Assembly: GCA_050014095.1 (NCBI GenBank)
Contig: JBEKDZ010000005.1
Coordinates: 1-64,000, forward strand
DNA length: 64,000 nt
Source of the DNA: RBG-13-51-18 sp050014095
GTDB taxonomy: Bacteria > Chloroflexota > Dehalococcoidia > Dehalococcoidales > RBG-16-60-22
Direction: 5' to 3'
Shown: positions 42,462 through 50,410 of the stretch, piece by piece
Position numbering within the stretch: position 1 is the first letter of the stretch
How the letters are laid out: every line of letters begins with the position of its first letter
Made by a program: the position numbers and the translations under genes
The notes under the pieces: model-generated
Told to the model about the DNA's origin: nothing
The model's database searches: none
What the model saw: only the letters and a program-made list of their open reading frames with translations

Positions 42462-43958
42462 TCAGTTTTTACAGAGGATTTCGAATGTGATAACACTAAC
42501 TGGTGATGAAGCAGAATCGTTCTCTCCGGCGGTAAGCACGTTAACCATAACATCATCCAGCTGGGTGATGCGTACTTCAGTGAATACCCCTTCAGCTTCG
42601 AGAGCGGTAGCGTATTTAATAACCGTAAATACATCATCCGACTCTCCTCGAATCGTAATAGCGTCTTTTTTAATTTCTATTGAGGTAAAATAGGTTTTAG
42701 CTGCCATTATTCTGACAATCCGCTGTAGTCCAGTATTGAAATAGCCTCGGGCGCCGAGGACGTTTTCATTAGCGGCTTCCAGGGCTTTAGTGATGGCAGT
42801 AATTTCATTAATCGTCGCCTCGGTTGATAATGTTTCCTCGTTCACCAGTTTTGCCAGCTCGATTTCCCGGTTAACATTATTTAAATCTGCTTCCAGCGCC
42901 TTGTTATCCGTGATGACCTGGTCGCGTACCTGGTACAGCGGGAAAATGACGCCAACGGCAACTATGAGGAAAGCCGCCAGTAACAGGTTCCTCATGGCTG
43001 TAGGTTTGGTTTTAGGCTTGACGTATTTATCGGCTAAGATATTGATATTGATATCGGAAAAAGAAGAATCTTCCCCTCCGACGGATGTTTTTATCGCCGT
43101 TTTCTTGAGCGCCAGCCCGATACTGGTGGTATAGGAGGCTATAGGCAGATTATCAGGGAATTCTACCGGAGGAACCAGCGGTTCTAGTGGGTATTCGACC
43201 TCGGATTGCAGCAATTTGCTGGTCATGGGGTCCGCCGCCGATTCACCGGTCAGCAGCAGGGGGGTTGACGAGCTGATATGAATATCCGGGTTACTGCTTT
43301 GGTTGAAAGCGATTATCTTAATCAATTCTTCCGCCAGGCGACGTATGTTATCTTCCAGGGTAGCCCCCTCACTCATGGAGCTGATGGTATGTATCACCGC
43401 GGGCAGGCCGTTGGTCACTAAAACGATATCGAAATAGTCCGGCTCCATGTTGGCGATGATGGCATCGCTCCGGTTAGCCGCCCGTGCCAGAGCTAACGGC
43501 GGCAGCTCTACGAGATACGGTTCCACGTTAGCTATTTTTAAGGTCTGGAGTAACGTATCAACCGGATTACGCGGCACGCCGAGGACGAAATATCTTTGCT
43601 CCTCCCCCTTGCCCGGGACTGCTTGCCAGGAAACGTAAAGCTCATTCAAAGGCAGAGAAATTTCTTTTTTAGCGGTGCGCAAGATAGCCTCTTCCATGAG
43701 ACTGGGCTTTAGTCGGGGCAGGTTGATAAACCGGTAGGTAAAGGGGAGTCCAGCCACGCCGACGATGACATTAGCTCTTGATATGCCAGATGTTTTAAAC
43801 AGGGAATCTATTGCCTCTCCAACGGCTTGAGGCTGTAAAATCAGTCCGTCACGCACCAGCCCGGGGGCAAGGTCAACGCTTGCCCAGCTATTTACCCGTC
43901 TGCCTTTGAGCGACAGGACCTTAATATTGCGACTGCTTATATTGAGGGCGGTATACAT
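42462..43958 (-). CDS. PilM-PilN fusion protein of the type IV pilus
   Basis: 498 residues. Residues 1-290 have an actin-like PilM fold ('TALNISSRNIKVLSLKG', 'VGVAGLPFTYRFINLP', 'EEAILRTAKKEI', 'VLVTNGLPAVIHTI', 'LLLTGESAAD'). After a linker there is one transmembrane helix (about 322-343) followed by a coiled coil and an alpha/beta domain as in PilN. In most bacteria PilM (cytoplasmic) and PilN (membrane) are separate proteins that bind each other; here they appear to be a single chain. PilO follows upstream in the same operon, 19 bases away. Confidence 0.82.
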   Translation of the reverse strand: MYTALNISSRNIKVLSLKGRRVNSWASVDLAPGLVRDGLILQPQAVGEAIDSLFKTSGISRANVIVGVAGLPFTYRFINLPRLKPSLMEEAILRTAKKEISLPLNELYVSWQAVPGKGEEQRYFVLGVPRNPVDTLLQTLKIANVEPYLVELPPLALARAANRSDAIIANMEPDYFDIVLVTNGLPAVIHTISSMSEGATLEDNIRRLAEELIKIIAFNQSSNPDIHISSSTPLLLTGESAADPMTSKLLQSEVEYPLEPLVPPVEFPDNLPIASYTTSIGLALKKTAIKTSVGGEDSSFSDININILADKYVKPKTKPTAMRNLLLAAFLIVAVGVIFPLYQVRDQVITDNKALEADLNNVNREIELAKLVNEETLSTEATINEITAITKALEAANENVLGARGYFNTGLQRIVRIMAAKTYFTSIEIKKDAITIRGESDDVFTVIKYATALEAEGVFTEVRITQLDDVMVNVLTAGENDSASSPVSVITFEILCKN

Positions 43959-43977
43959 TTATTCCTTAAGCCTTTCC

Positions 43978-44553
43978 TCATAAACTGGTTGTGATGGGAG
44001 GAGCATAAATAGCTAGTTTGATATCAGCGTTCAACAATTGGGCATTTCTAGTTGCACTATCCAGCAGTGAAGAACCTGGCGCTGCATCAACCGTTAGATA
44101 CTCAATAACAAGAGTCTTTGGCTCGCTGTTTTCCAGCTGGTTCAGGAAGCTAACCAACTGTGGATAGCTTCCGGTAGCAGCAATATCGGTACGAAAAACA
44201 GAGTAATTTTGATTTAGGACGCTTTCTAATACCCAGGGTTGTGTTGCCAGCGGTATCGCCTTGACCCCGTTCTCTTTGGCGATTTCAAGAATCCTGTTGA
44301 CGATGTGGGTATCATTCGTATCAATAGCGAAAGCGTCTTTAGCCGACTCAAAGCCCTTCTGGGCGGCGGCTAGCTGCTCCTCAAGGTCGGCGGGCGGATT
44401 GGGAATCAGAGCCAGCGACGCAGTCGCTTCGGCAACTTGAGATTCGAGCGTTGCCTTCTGATTCTGCTGCTTCAGGTAGTCCGTCACGACAAGAGAATAG
44501 ACCACCACTAAGACAACGATGAGTATGATGATGAGCAGGTTACGAATTTTCAT
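43978..44553 (-). CDS. pilO: PilO-like inner-membrane alignment protein
   Basis: 191 residues: one N-terminal transmembrane helix ('LLIIILIVVLVVVYSLVV'), a coiled coil (about 30-75) and a C-terminal ferredoxin-like domain ('GSYPQLVSFLNQLENS', 'VIEYLTVDAAPG'), the layout of PilO, which pairs with PilN. ATG 44553 overlaps the stop of the small upstream gene by one base (TAATG). Confidence 0.82.
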   Translation of the reverse strand: MKIRNLLIIILIVVLVVVYSLVVTDYLKQQNQKATLESQVAEATASLALIPNPPADLEEQLAAAQKGFESAKDAFAIDTNDTHIVNRILEIAKENGVKAIPLATQPWVLESVLNQNYSVFRTDIAATGSYPQLVSFLNQLENSEPKTLVIEYLTVDAAPGSSLLDSATRNAQLLNADIKLAIYAPPITTSL

Positions 44554-44702
44554 TAAAGCTCTTTCTTGTCTTTCCTATTCTTGATGATAATTACTCTTTT
44601 TTTACCGAAACGCTCGTATAGCATCGCCACTATCACAAGATTAGTGAGAGCGATGCAAGCGAGGAAGATATTACTTACCGTTGTTGACTCGAAAGTTACC
44701 AT
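44553..44702 (-). CDS. 49-residue single-helix membrane protein in the pilus operon
   Basis: A short gene between the propeller protein and pilO. It starts at ATG 44702 with AAAGGGGG seven bases upstream and ends in TAA that overlaps the pilO start by one base. The product begins 'MVTFESTTVSNIFLACIALT', has one hydrophobic helix (about 10-28) and a strongly basic C-terminus ('ERFGKKRVIIIKNRKDKKEL'), so the tail is predicted to be cytoplasmic. No family is recognised. Its spacing (14 bases to the gene before, 1-base overlap after) and ribosome site argue that it is real. Confidence 0.8.
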   Translation of the reverse strand: MVTFESTTVSNIFLACIALTNLVIVAMLYERFGKKRVIIIKNRKDKKEL

Positions 44703-44716
44703 TTTATCCCCCTTTA

Positions 44717-46234
44717 TTATTTTATTTGCCAGGATAATATAGACGCTGTTGTGTCGCTGGTACTCACATAAGCCTGGATAGAGGTATCACCGGCGCTGGC
44801 GTCGATTTTATAAACGTTTACGCCGGTGCCGCTGGCGATACCTATGGTTTCCAGATAGCCATCATTACCTGCTCCAAGGTAGGCTACCGTGTAAATATTA
44901 TTATAAATATTGATAATGCGAGGGGTTGTGCAACTGGAAGTTTCAAAATTGAAAGTGTCAATTGCTGTCTGAGTAATGGTTCCGTCTGATGCGATGGATA
45001 CTGTTTTTAAATATCCCTTATTGGTTGAGTTACGATAAGTAATAGCATAGACATCGCCAGCGATAGGGATAATATCTGGCTCATAACAGGTGGTAGTCTC
45101 AAATATCAGCGTGCTGATAGCAGAGGTGCCGATAATACCACTGGAATTGATGGATACTGTTTTAAGGTAGCCCCGGTTGCTGGAGCCCCGATAAGCGATG
45201 GCGAATATGCTACTGGCTACCTGGACGGTACTTGGCTCATAGCATGCGGAGGTATCAAAAATAAGTGTGCTGATTACCGAACTACCGATAATACCACTAG
45301 AATTGATGGATACTGTTTTAAGGTAACCCCGGTTGCTGGAACCCCGATAGGCGATGGCGAATATGTTGCCAGCTACCTGGACGATACTTGGCTCATAGCA
45401 TGCGGAGGTATCAAAAATAAGTGTACTAATAACAGAACCGCCGATAATACCACTGGAATTAATGGATACTGTTTTTAGGTAGCCCCGGTTGCTGGAGCCC
45501 CGATAGGCGATGGCGAATATGTTGGTGGTTACCTGGACGGTACTTGGCTTATAGCATGCGGAGGTATCAAAAATAAGTGTACTGATTACCGAACCGCCGA
45601 TAATACCATTGGTATCGATAGATACTGTTTTAAGATAGCCCCAGTTGCTTGCGGCGCGATAAGCGATAGCATAAATGTTGCCTGTGACATGGATAATATT
45701 AGGTTCATAGCATTGAGACGTATCCAAAGCCAGTGTAGAGATTGCCGAGCTTCCGATATCGCCGCTGGTGGAAACAGATAACGTCTTGAGATAGCCTTTA
45801 TTGCTTCCGCCGCGATACACAATAGCGCAGACGTTGTTTGAAACCTTGATAATATCTGGTGTATAGCCGCCCCCGGTATCGAAATCAAGAGTATCGATTA
45901 CTGTTTTCGTGATGTTTCCGGTTGCTCCTCCGCCGCCGGTGGCGTTGGCGGTTATGGTGACCGAAGGAGTAACGCCATTTATTGCTTCGGGGAGTTGATA
46001 GGTGATGTGGTCGCCGGGGTTAGGTAGCGAGGTTTGCAATCCGCCGTACACCAGCCTCCAGATAGCGTGTTCCACACCAGCATCGCAAGCGTTGCGATAG
46101 AAAATGGCATCGGCATATGTCCTAGAGCCTATCACGCTGGCACTGGCGTGCCCGAGGAAAGGCGCGATGAGCAGCATGCCTATCGTCAACGCTAAAATAG
46201 CTAAAGGCAAGGCTTGTCCCTTTTCACCGTTCAT
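44717..46234 (-). CDS. Prepilin-like membrane-anchored protein with seven 52-residue repeats
   Basis: 505 residues. The N-terminus ('GQALPLAILALTIGMLLIAPFLG') is a hydrophobic helix as in PilX-type minor components, but without Glu5 of true pilins. Seven repeats of about 52 residues follow (about 111-470), each with a core like 'STLIFDTSACYEPS', 'IFAIAYRGSSNRGYLKTVSI'. Seven such units of predicted beta strands suggest a beta-propeller carried at or near the pilus tip; that is inference. Repeats 3-5 are nearly identical in DNA as well, with strings recurring exactly every 156 bases. It overlaps the next pilin gene by four bases. An adhesin role is plausible. Confidence 0.85.
   Translation of the reverse strand: MNGEKGQALPLAILALTIGMLLIAPFLGHASASVIGSRTYADAIFYRNACDAGVEHAIWRLVYGGLQTSLPNPGDHITYQLPEAINGVTPSVTITANATGGGGATGNITKTVIDTLDFDTGGGYTPDIIKVSNNVCAIVYRGGSNKGYLKTLSVSTSGDIGSSAISTLALDTSQCYEPNIIHVTGNIYAIAYRAASNWGYLKTVSIDTNGIIGGSVISTLIFDTSACYKPSTVQVTTNIFAIAYRGSSNRGYLKTVSINSSGIIGGSVISTLIFDTSACYEPSIVQVAGNIFAIAYRGSSNRGYLKTVSINSSGIIGSSVISTLIFDTSACYEPSTVQVASSIFAIAYRGSSNRGYLKTVSINSSGIIGTSAISTLIFETTTCYEPDIIPIAGDVYAITYRNSTNKGYLKTVSIASDGTITQTAIDTFNFETSSCTTPRIINIYNNIYTVAYLGAGNDGYLETIGIASGTGVNVYKIDASAGDTSIQAYVSTSDTTASILSWQIK
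45110..45600. repeat. Near-identical 156-base coding repeats
   Basis: Three adjacent units of the propeller gene are almost identical in DNA. The string AGCATGCGGAGGTATC begins at 45241, 45397 and 45553, exactly 156 bases apart, and GATAATACCACT recurs with the same period. Such conservation implies recent duplication or gene conversion, and copy number could change by recombination. Confidence 0.9.
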
Positions 46235-46683
46235 TGAGCCACCTCTACCGGCCTTAAATAGACCATATACGTTCCGTTTTCGCTCACATTATTTCTCCCC
46301 ACGGGGGCTGAAGTCAGGTACATCGTTGCTAGGCGGCTATTGACCGAAAAAGTGACGCTGCTGATATTACGTGCCAGCGTCGTCTGAAGACTACCGGTGG
46401 TACGCCGCAGGTTGGTGCCTACCAAAGCATAAGTGACGGTAGAGTTATCGGCTAACGTCAATATCAGCTGACTACCGCCGACGGCTGTTTTCGCTTCCTG
46501 CCCGTCTTTGATAAACCAGTAGGCAACATTTTGCACTTCATGTGAGGCGGTGAACTCGTCATTGCCGTACTCGGAGACTGTAATAATATGGTAAACAGCC
46601 GTCCCCAGGAAAACGACGATAATGCCGGTAATGGCAACGGCGGTAATCAGCTCCACCATGGTCATGCCTTCCTGTCTTTTCAT
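46231..46683 (-). CDS. Minor prepilin, PilW-like
   Basis: 150 residues with a type IV prepilin N-terminus: short basic leader 'MKRQEG', cleavage after Gly6, then 'MTMVELITAVAITGIIVVFLG' with Glu5 of the mature form. The C-terminal part ('TYALVGTNLRRTTGSLQTTLARNISSVTFSV') resembles PilW/GspJ-type minor pilins that build the tip complex. It overlaps both neighbours by four bases. Confidence 0.85.
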   Translation of the reverse strand: MKRQEGMTMVELITAVAITGIIVVFLGTAVYHIITVSEYGNDEFTASHEVQNVAYWFIKDGQEAKTAVGGSQLILTLADNSTVTYALVGTNLRRTTGSLQTTLARNISSVTFSVNSRLATMYLTSAPVGRNNVSENGTYMVYLRPVEVAQ

Positions 46684-47066
46684 CGGTTCACCTTATAGTC
46701 GGACACGGTAAGAATGTTTACGCCATTTTTTAGGACGGTTGCCGTTATCTTCTGCATATTGGTATCGGTGCTGGGCACAGTAGTAACTACGACGGTAACA
46801 CTATATGTATTTGGCACAGCTAAAATGGGATAAGTAGTCGCGCCGGGGTTATAAGTATAGTTTTTGGTATATTCCATCTGCGTTTGTGCCAAACCCTGCG
46901 CGATGGTCTCTTTGTTTTGCTCGTTTGCCGTCAAAGAACCAACCGAAAGGGCAACGATAAAAGCCACTACCGAGGTTCCTAGAATCGCCACGGCAATTAG
47001 CGTTTCCACCAAACCGATGCCCTTTTGACTATTTAGCTGCATCTTTACGCCTATTGATTTCAACAT
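46680..47066 (-). CDS. Minor prepilin, PilV/GspI-like
   Basis: 128 residues. A 16-residue leader ends in 'SQKG', followed by 'IGLVETLIAVAILGTSVV', with Glu5 of the mature form. The 'GLVETLIA' start is typical of PilV/GspI minor pilins. AAGGAAAG lies before ATG 47066. It starts 15 bases after pilC. Confidence 0.87.
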   Translation of the reverse strand: MLKSIGVKMQLNSQKGIGLVETLIAVAILGTSVVAFIVALSVGSLTANEQNKETIAQGLAQTQMEYTKNYTYNPGATTYPILAVPNTYSVTVVVTTVPSTDTNMQKITATVLKNGVNILTVSDYKVNR

Positions 47067-47081
47067 ATCTTTCCTTATTTT

Positions 47082-48293
47082 TTAATGCACGGATTTAAGA
47101 ATGGAGTAGAGTGGCGTAATCATCGAAAGAGCGAGGAAAATAACCACCCCTCCGATAACCAACGTTAAAGCAGGTTCGATCATGGATATTAAAGAGTCGA
47201 TTTTACGGTCGATTTCGCTTTCGTAAAAATCCGCCAGGGTTCCCAGGGTAGCATCCATTGTGCCGGTCTTTTCACCAACCGTTGCCATCTCCACTAGCAG
47301 TGGTGGGAACAGTTTATTATTTGCCATCGGCTGGGATAGTCCCTCCCCCTGTACCAGCCTTTCCCTCACATTATTAAAAGCGTTGCGTATAACCTGGTTA
47401 CGATTGGTCTGAATAACGATATCGATTATCTGTGGCAGCCGTAAGCCTGCCTGCAAAAGCATCGAGGCTGTCCGGCAGAATAACTGCATATTACGTTCAA
47501 TATAAATTTTACCTATTAAAGGTATTTTCAAATACAATCTATCTCTGGCTAACTTCACAGAAGGTAACCTTAGTAAAACCAATATTAATATAATGAGAGC
47601 GACCAATCCTGCGAGCATAGGTAAACTATGAGCTGTTAATAAATTAGATATATTAAGCAGTAGTTGGGTCATCCAGGGCAACTGAACGTCAAGCGAATTA
47701 AATAGGCTTATCAATGGCGGCAAAGCCACGGTAATCAACAGGATAGCGACAAAGACAGCCAGTATTAAAACAAAGGATGGATAAAGCATCGCGCGTATAA
47801 TTTTTTGGTTCGCAGAAGCCTGCTTTTCCAGGTATTTAGCTGCCTGTTTGAGGCCGATTTCCATCGTTCCCGCCTGTTCGCTGGCTTTTATTATCTGGCA
47901 ATAGGTATTGGGAAAAATTTTGGGGTATTGTGTCAGTGCCTGGGACAGCGAATTGCCAGCCTGGATTTCCTCGATTAGCCCGCTAAAGATCTTTTTTAAA
48001 GCTTTCCTGGTAACCTGTCCTTCGAGCAGTTTTAAAGCTGATGATAGCGTGATACCTGCCTGAATGAGCGTGGCTAGCTGGTTGGAAAAATCAATCACCT
48101 CGCGCGGTTTGACGCTGAAAAACGTCGGCATCAGCTTTTCGATGCTCGTCCCCGGCGCCACCTCTTCAAGACTAATGATATTCTCGAATCCGGCACGATA
48201 GAGGGCGGTTTCGGCAAGGTTTTCCGAGGCGACGTCAATCTTGCCTTCAACGAGCTTTTTTTCAGCGGAATAGGCGATATATCTATAAGTCAT
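47082..48293 (-). CDS. pilC: Type IV pilus inner-membrane platform protein PilC
   Basis: 403 residues of the GspF/PilC family with two homologous cytoplasmic domains and three transmembrane helices. Marks: 'VIDFSNQLATLIQAGITLSSAL', 'GNSLSQALTQYPKIFP', 'FCRTASMLLQAGLRLPQII', 'GEKTGTMDATLGTLADFYESEID'. It starts 11 bases after pilB and is directly coupled to it in function as the rotor of the assembly motor. Confidence 0.95.
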   Translation of the reverse strand: MTYRYIAYSAEKKLVEGKIDVASENLAETALYRAGFENIISLEEVAPGTSIEKLMPTFFSVKPREVIDFSNQLATLIQAGITLSSALKLLEGQVTRKALKKIFSGLIEEIQAGNSLSQALTQYPKIFPNTYCQIIKASEQAGTMEIGLKQAAKYLEKQASANQKIIRAMLYPSFVLILAVFVAILLITVALPPLISLFNSLDVQLPWMTQLLLNISNLLTAHSLPMLAGLVALIILILVLLRLPSVKLARDRLYLKIPLIGKIYIERNMQLFCRTASMLLQAGLRLPQIIDIVIQTNRNQVIRNAFNNVRERLVQGEGLSQPMANNKLFPPLLVEMATVGEKTGTMDATLGTLADFYESEIDRKIDSLISMIEPALTLVIGGVVIFLALSMITPLYSILKSVH

Positions 48294-48303
48294 ACTTCCC
48301 TCG

Positions 48304-50010
48304 TCAGCTAATAGAAAACACGCTGCGCATTACCTCACTGATTGAGGTAATCCCTTCCTTGACCTTTTTCATGCCGTCCTGTTTCATCGTTGACATCCCC
48401 TCGGTGATGGCCTGCGCCTTAATCTCATTAGCCCCGGCGTGATTCCGCAGCAGGTTCCTGATGGATTCGCGCATAACTAAAAACTCGAAAATTCCTATAC
48501 GCCCCCGATAGCCGGTATTAACGCATAAGTTACATCCTACGCCATGATAAAATGTGGCAGGTTCATCGCCCATTTCTTTCTTAAAAGCGGCTAGCTCCTC
48601 CTCGGACGGTTGGTAGGAGGTACGGCAGTTAGGGCATATACGGCGGACCATACGCTGCGAGACGATACCGATAAGCGTCGTGGAAATGGAAGCCGGTTCG
48701 CCATCCAGATCCATCAAACGGAAAAGCACCCCGACAGCATCATTGGCATGGATTGAAGATAGCACCAGGTGGCCGGTAAGAGCGGCCTGGATGGCAGTAT
48801 TTACGGTATCTTTATCCCGTATCTCCCCGACGAGTATGACATCCGGGTCATGTCGCATGATAGCTCGCAGACCGTTGCCAAAGGTAATGCCGGCTTTAAC
48901 ATTAACCTGGGTCTGGTTAACATTCGTAAAATTATATTCTATCGGGTCCTCGATTGTCATAATATTGAGCTCGTTTTTATCCAGCTCGTTAATAGATGCA
49001 TAAAGAGTGGTCGTTTTGCCGGAGCCCGTCGGGCCGCCAGCTAGTATCATGCCAAGAGGACTCTTTAGCATTGCCTGGTACTTCTTAAGAACATCGGATT
49101 GAAAACCGAGTTCAGTCAGGGCGAAAAGCGCCAGCGATTTATCCAGAATCCGCAGTGTAACCCGCTCACCATAAGGTGTTTCCATCGTTGCGGAGCGGAT
49201 ATCAACCTCATTGCCGGCTATTTTAATAGAAAATTGTCCGTCCTGCGGTCGCCGCTGCTCCGAAATATCCATCTCCGAAAGGATTTTAACCCGTGATATT
49301 AGCGGTGAATGGATATTGAGCGGGAAAGAGAACATATCATGCAGGATGCCATCAATACGATATCGTATACGCAATCTTTCTTCCTGCGGCTCGAGGTGAA
49401 TATCCGATGCCCGGTCCTTAACTGCTTGCGTTATTAGCAGATCGAGCGTTTCGGCGATCGGTGTTTGTGTTGTTAAAATAGAGGCGTTATCTGTTCTTTC
49501 TTCCGGCTCCGGTGCCAGCTGGCTTACCTGTTTTTCAATCGCGCTGCTCGAGCGATAATAAATATTTAACGCTCGCTCGATATCGAGGCGGACGCCGATC
49601 GCTACCTCCACTCTCATCTTAGCCTGGACTTTGATGTCCTCGATAGTGCGGATATCTTCAGGGTCGGCCATAACGACGATCAAGGAGTCGTTGACGATAT
49701 CCATGGGAATGAACATATGCTTACGAGCCATCTCTTCCGGGATTAGACGAAGCGCCTGCGGCTGTATCGTATGCCTTTTAAGGTCGATAAGCGGCAGGTT
49801 TAGCTGAATGCTAAGGATAACCGCCAGCTCCTCGGCTTTAATCAGTCCCTTTTGCAGCAATATATCGCTAAGCTTGCCGCCCTTTTGCCGCTGTATATCC
49901 AGCGCACTTTCCAGCTGCTCCGGTGTGATAAGCTTTTCCTCGACTAGCATCTCGCCAAGGTTCTTTTTTATAACCTTGTCCACAGATGTGTCTGGATTTT
50001 TTTTATCCAC
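48304..50010 (-). CDS. pilB: Type IV pilus assembly ATPase PilB
   Basis: 568 residues. N-terminal MshE-like domain ('LGEMLVEEKLITPEQLESAL', 'LIKAEELAVILSIQLNLPLIDL'), Walker A 'GPTGSGKTTTLY', Walker B 'VILVGEIRDKDTV', His box 'GHLVLSSIHANDAVG', and the zinc motif of extension ATPases ('CPNC', 'CNLC'). MshE-like N-domains often bind cyclic-di-GMP, which would tie pilus extension to that messenger. The start is GTG 50010 with GGGAG upstream, overlapping the preceding receiver gene by eight bases. Confidence 0.95.
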   Translation of the reverse strand: MDKKNPDTSVDKVIKKNLGEMLVEEKLITPEQLESALDIQRQKGGKLSDILLQKGLIKAEELAVILSIQLNLPLIDLKRHTIQPQALRLIPEEMARKHMFIPMDIVNDSLIVVMADPEDIRTIEDIKVQAKMRVEVAIGVRLDIERALNIYYRSSSAIEKQVSQLAPEPEERTDNASILTTQTPIAETLDLLITQAVKDRASDIHLEPQEERLRIRYRIDGILHDMFSFPLNIHSPLISRVKILSEMDISEQRRPQDGQFSIKIAGNEVDIRSATMETPYGERVTLRILDKSLALFALTELGFQSDVLKKYQAMLKSPLGMILAGGPTGSGKTTTLYASINELDKNELNIMTIEDPIEYNFTNVNQTQVNVKAGITFGNGLRAIMRHDPDVILVGEIRDKDTVNTAIQAALTGHLVLSSIHANDAVGVLFRLMDLDGEPASISTTLIGIVSQRMVRRICPNCRTSYQPSEEELAAFKKEMGDEPATFYHGVGCNLCVNTGYRGRIGIFEFLVMRESIRNLLRNHAGANEIKAQAITEGMSTMKQDGMKKVKEGITSISEVMRSVFSIS

Positions 50011-50410
50011 TTATTTTCTCCCGAGCTGTTATGGTCCCCTTCTTTTTAGCCAATAGCTTCTCAACATGGCTTACTATTTCCGACGGGGCGATAGGTTTGG
50101 TCAGGTAATCGTCGGCGCCTACTCTGATACCTGTATCTTTATCTATTTCCTGCGCTTTGGCGGAGAACATCAGGATGGGCAACTTGGCGGTAGAGGGGTC
50201 CGACTTTAATCGGTAACATATTTCGAATCCATCCATCCCCGGCAGCATGACATCCAGAATAAGCAGGTCAGGCGATTCTCCGATGGCTTTTCTTATCCCA
50301 TCCAGTCCGTTAGAAGCTGTGATTACCTGGTATCCCTCTTGCTTTAGCGAGTAATCGACCAGTCTTAGCGTCGCTGGATCGTCTTCGACTACCAGAATCT
50401 TCTTGGTCAT
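50003..50410 (-). CDS. Single-domain response regulator upstream of pilB
   Basis: 135 residues: acidic pair in 'VVEDDPATLRLV', phospho-Asp in 'LLILDVMLPGMDGFE', Lys in 'YLTKPIAPSEI'. It is translated from ATG 50410, preceded by AGGAGG; the longer open frame upstream belongs to the kinase gene. It starts 101 bases inside the end of the kinase gene and overlaps the pilB start by eight bases, so it is part of the pilus operon. Confidence 0.92.
   Translation of the reverse strand: MTKKILVVEDDPATLRLVDYSLKQEGYQVITASNGLDGIRKAIGESPDLLILDVMLPGMDGFEICYRLKSDPSTAKLPILMFSAKAQEIDKDTGIRVGADDYLTKPIAPSEIVSHVEKLLAKKKGTITAREKISG

Noticed and set aside
45110..45600. Regular 156-base repeats considered as a CRISPR or tandem satellite
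   Set aside because: They are in frame within a protein gene, the whole 156-base unit is conserved with no unique spacers, and each unit encodes a 52-residue repeat.
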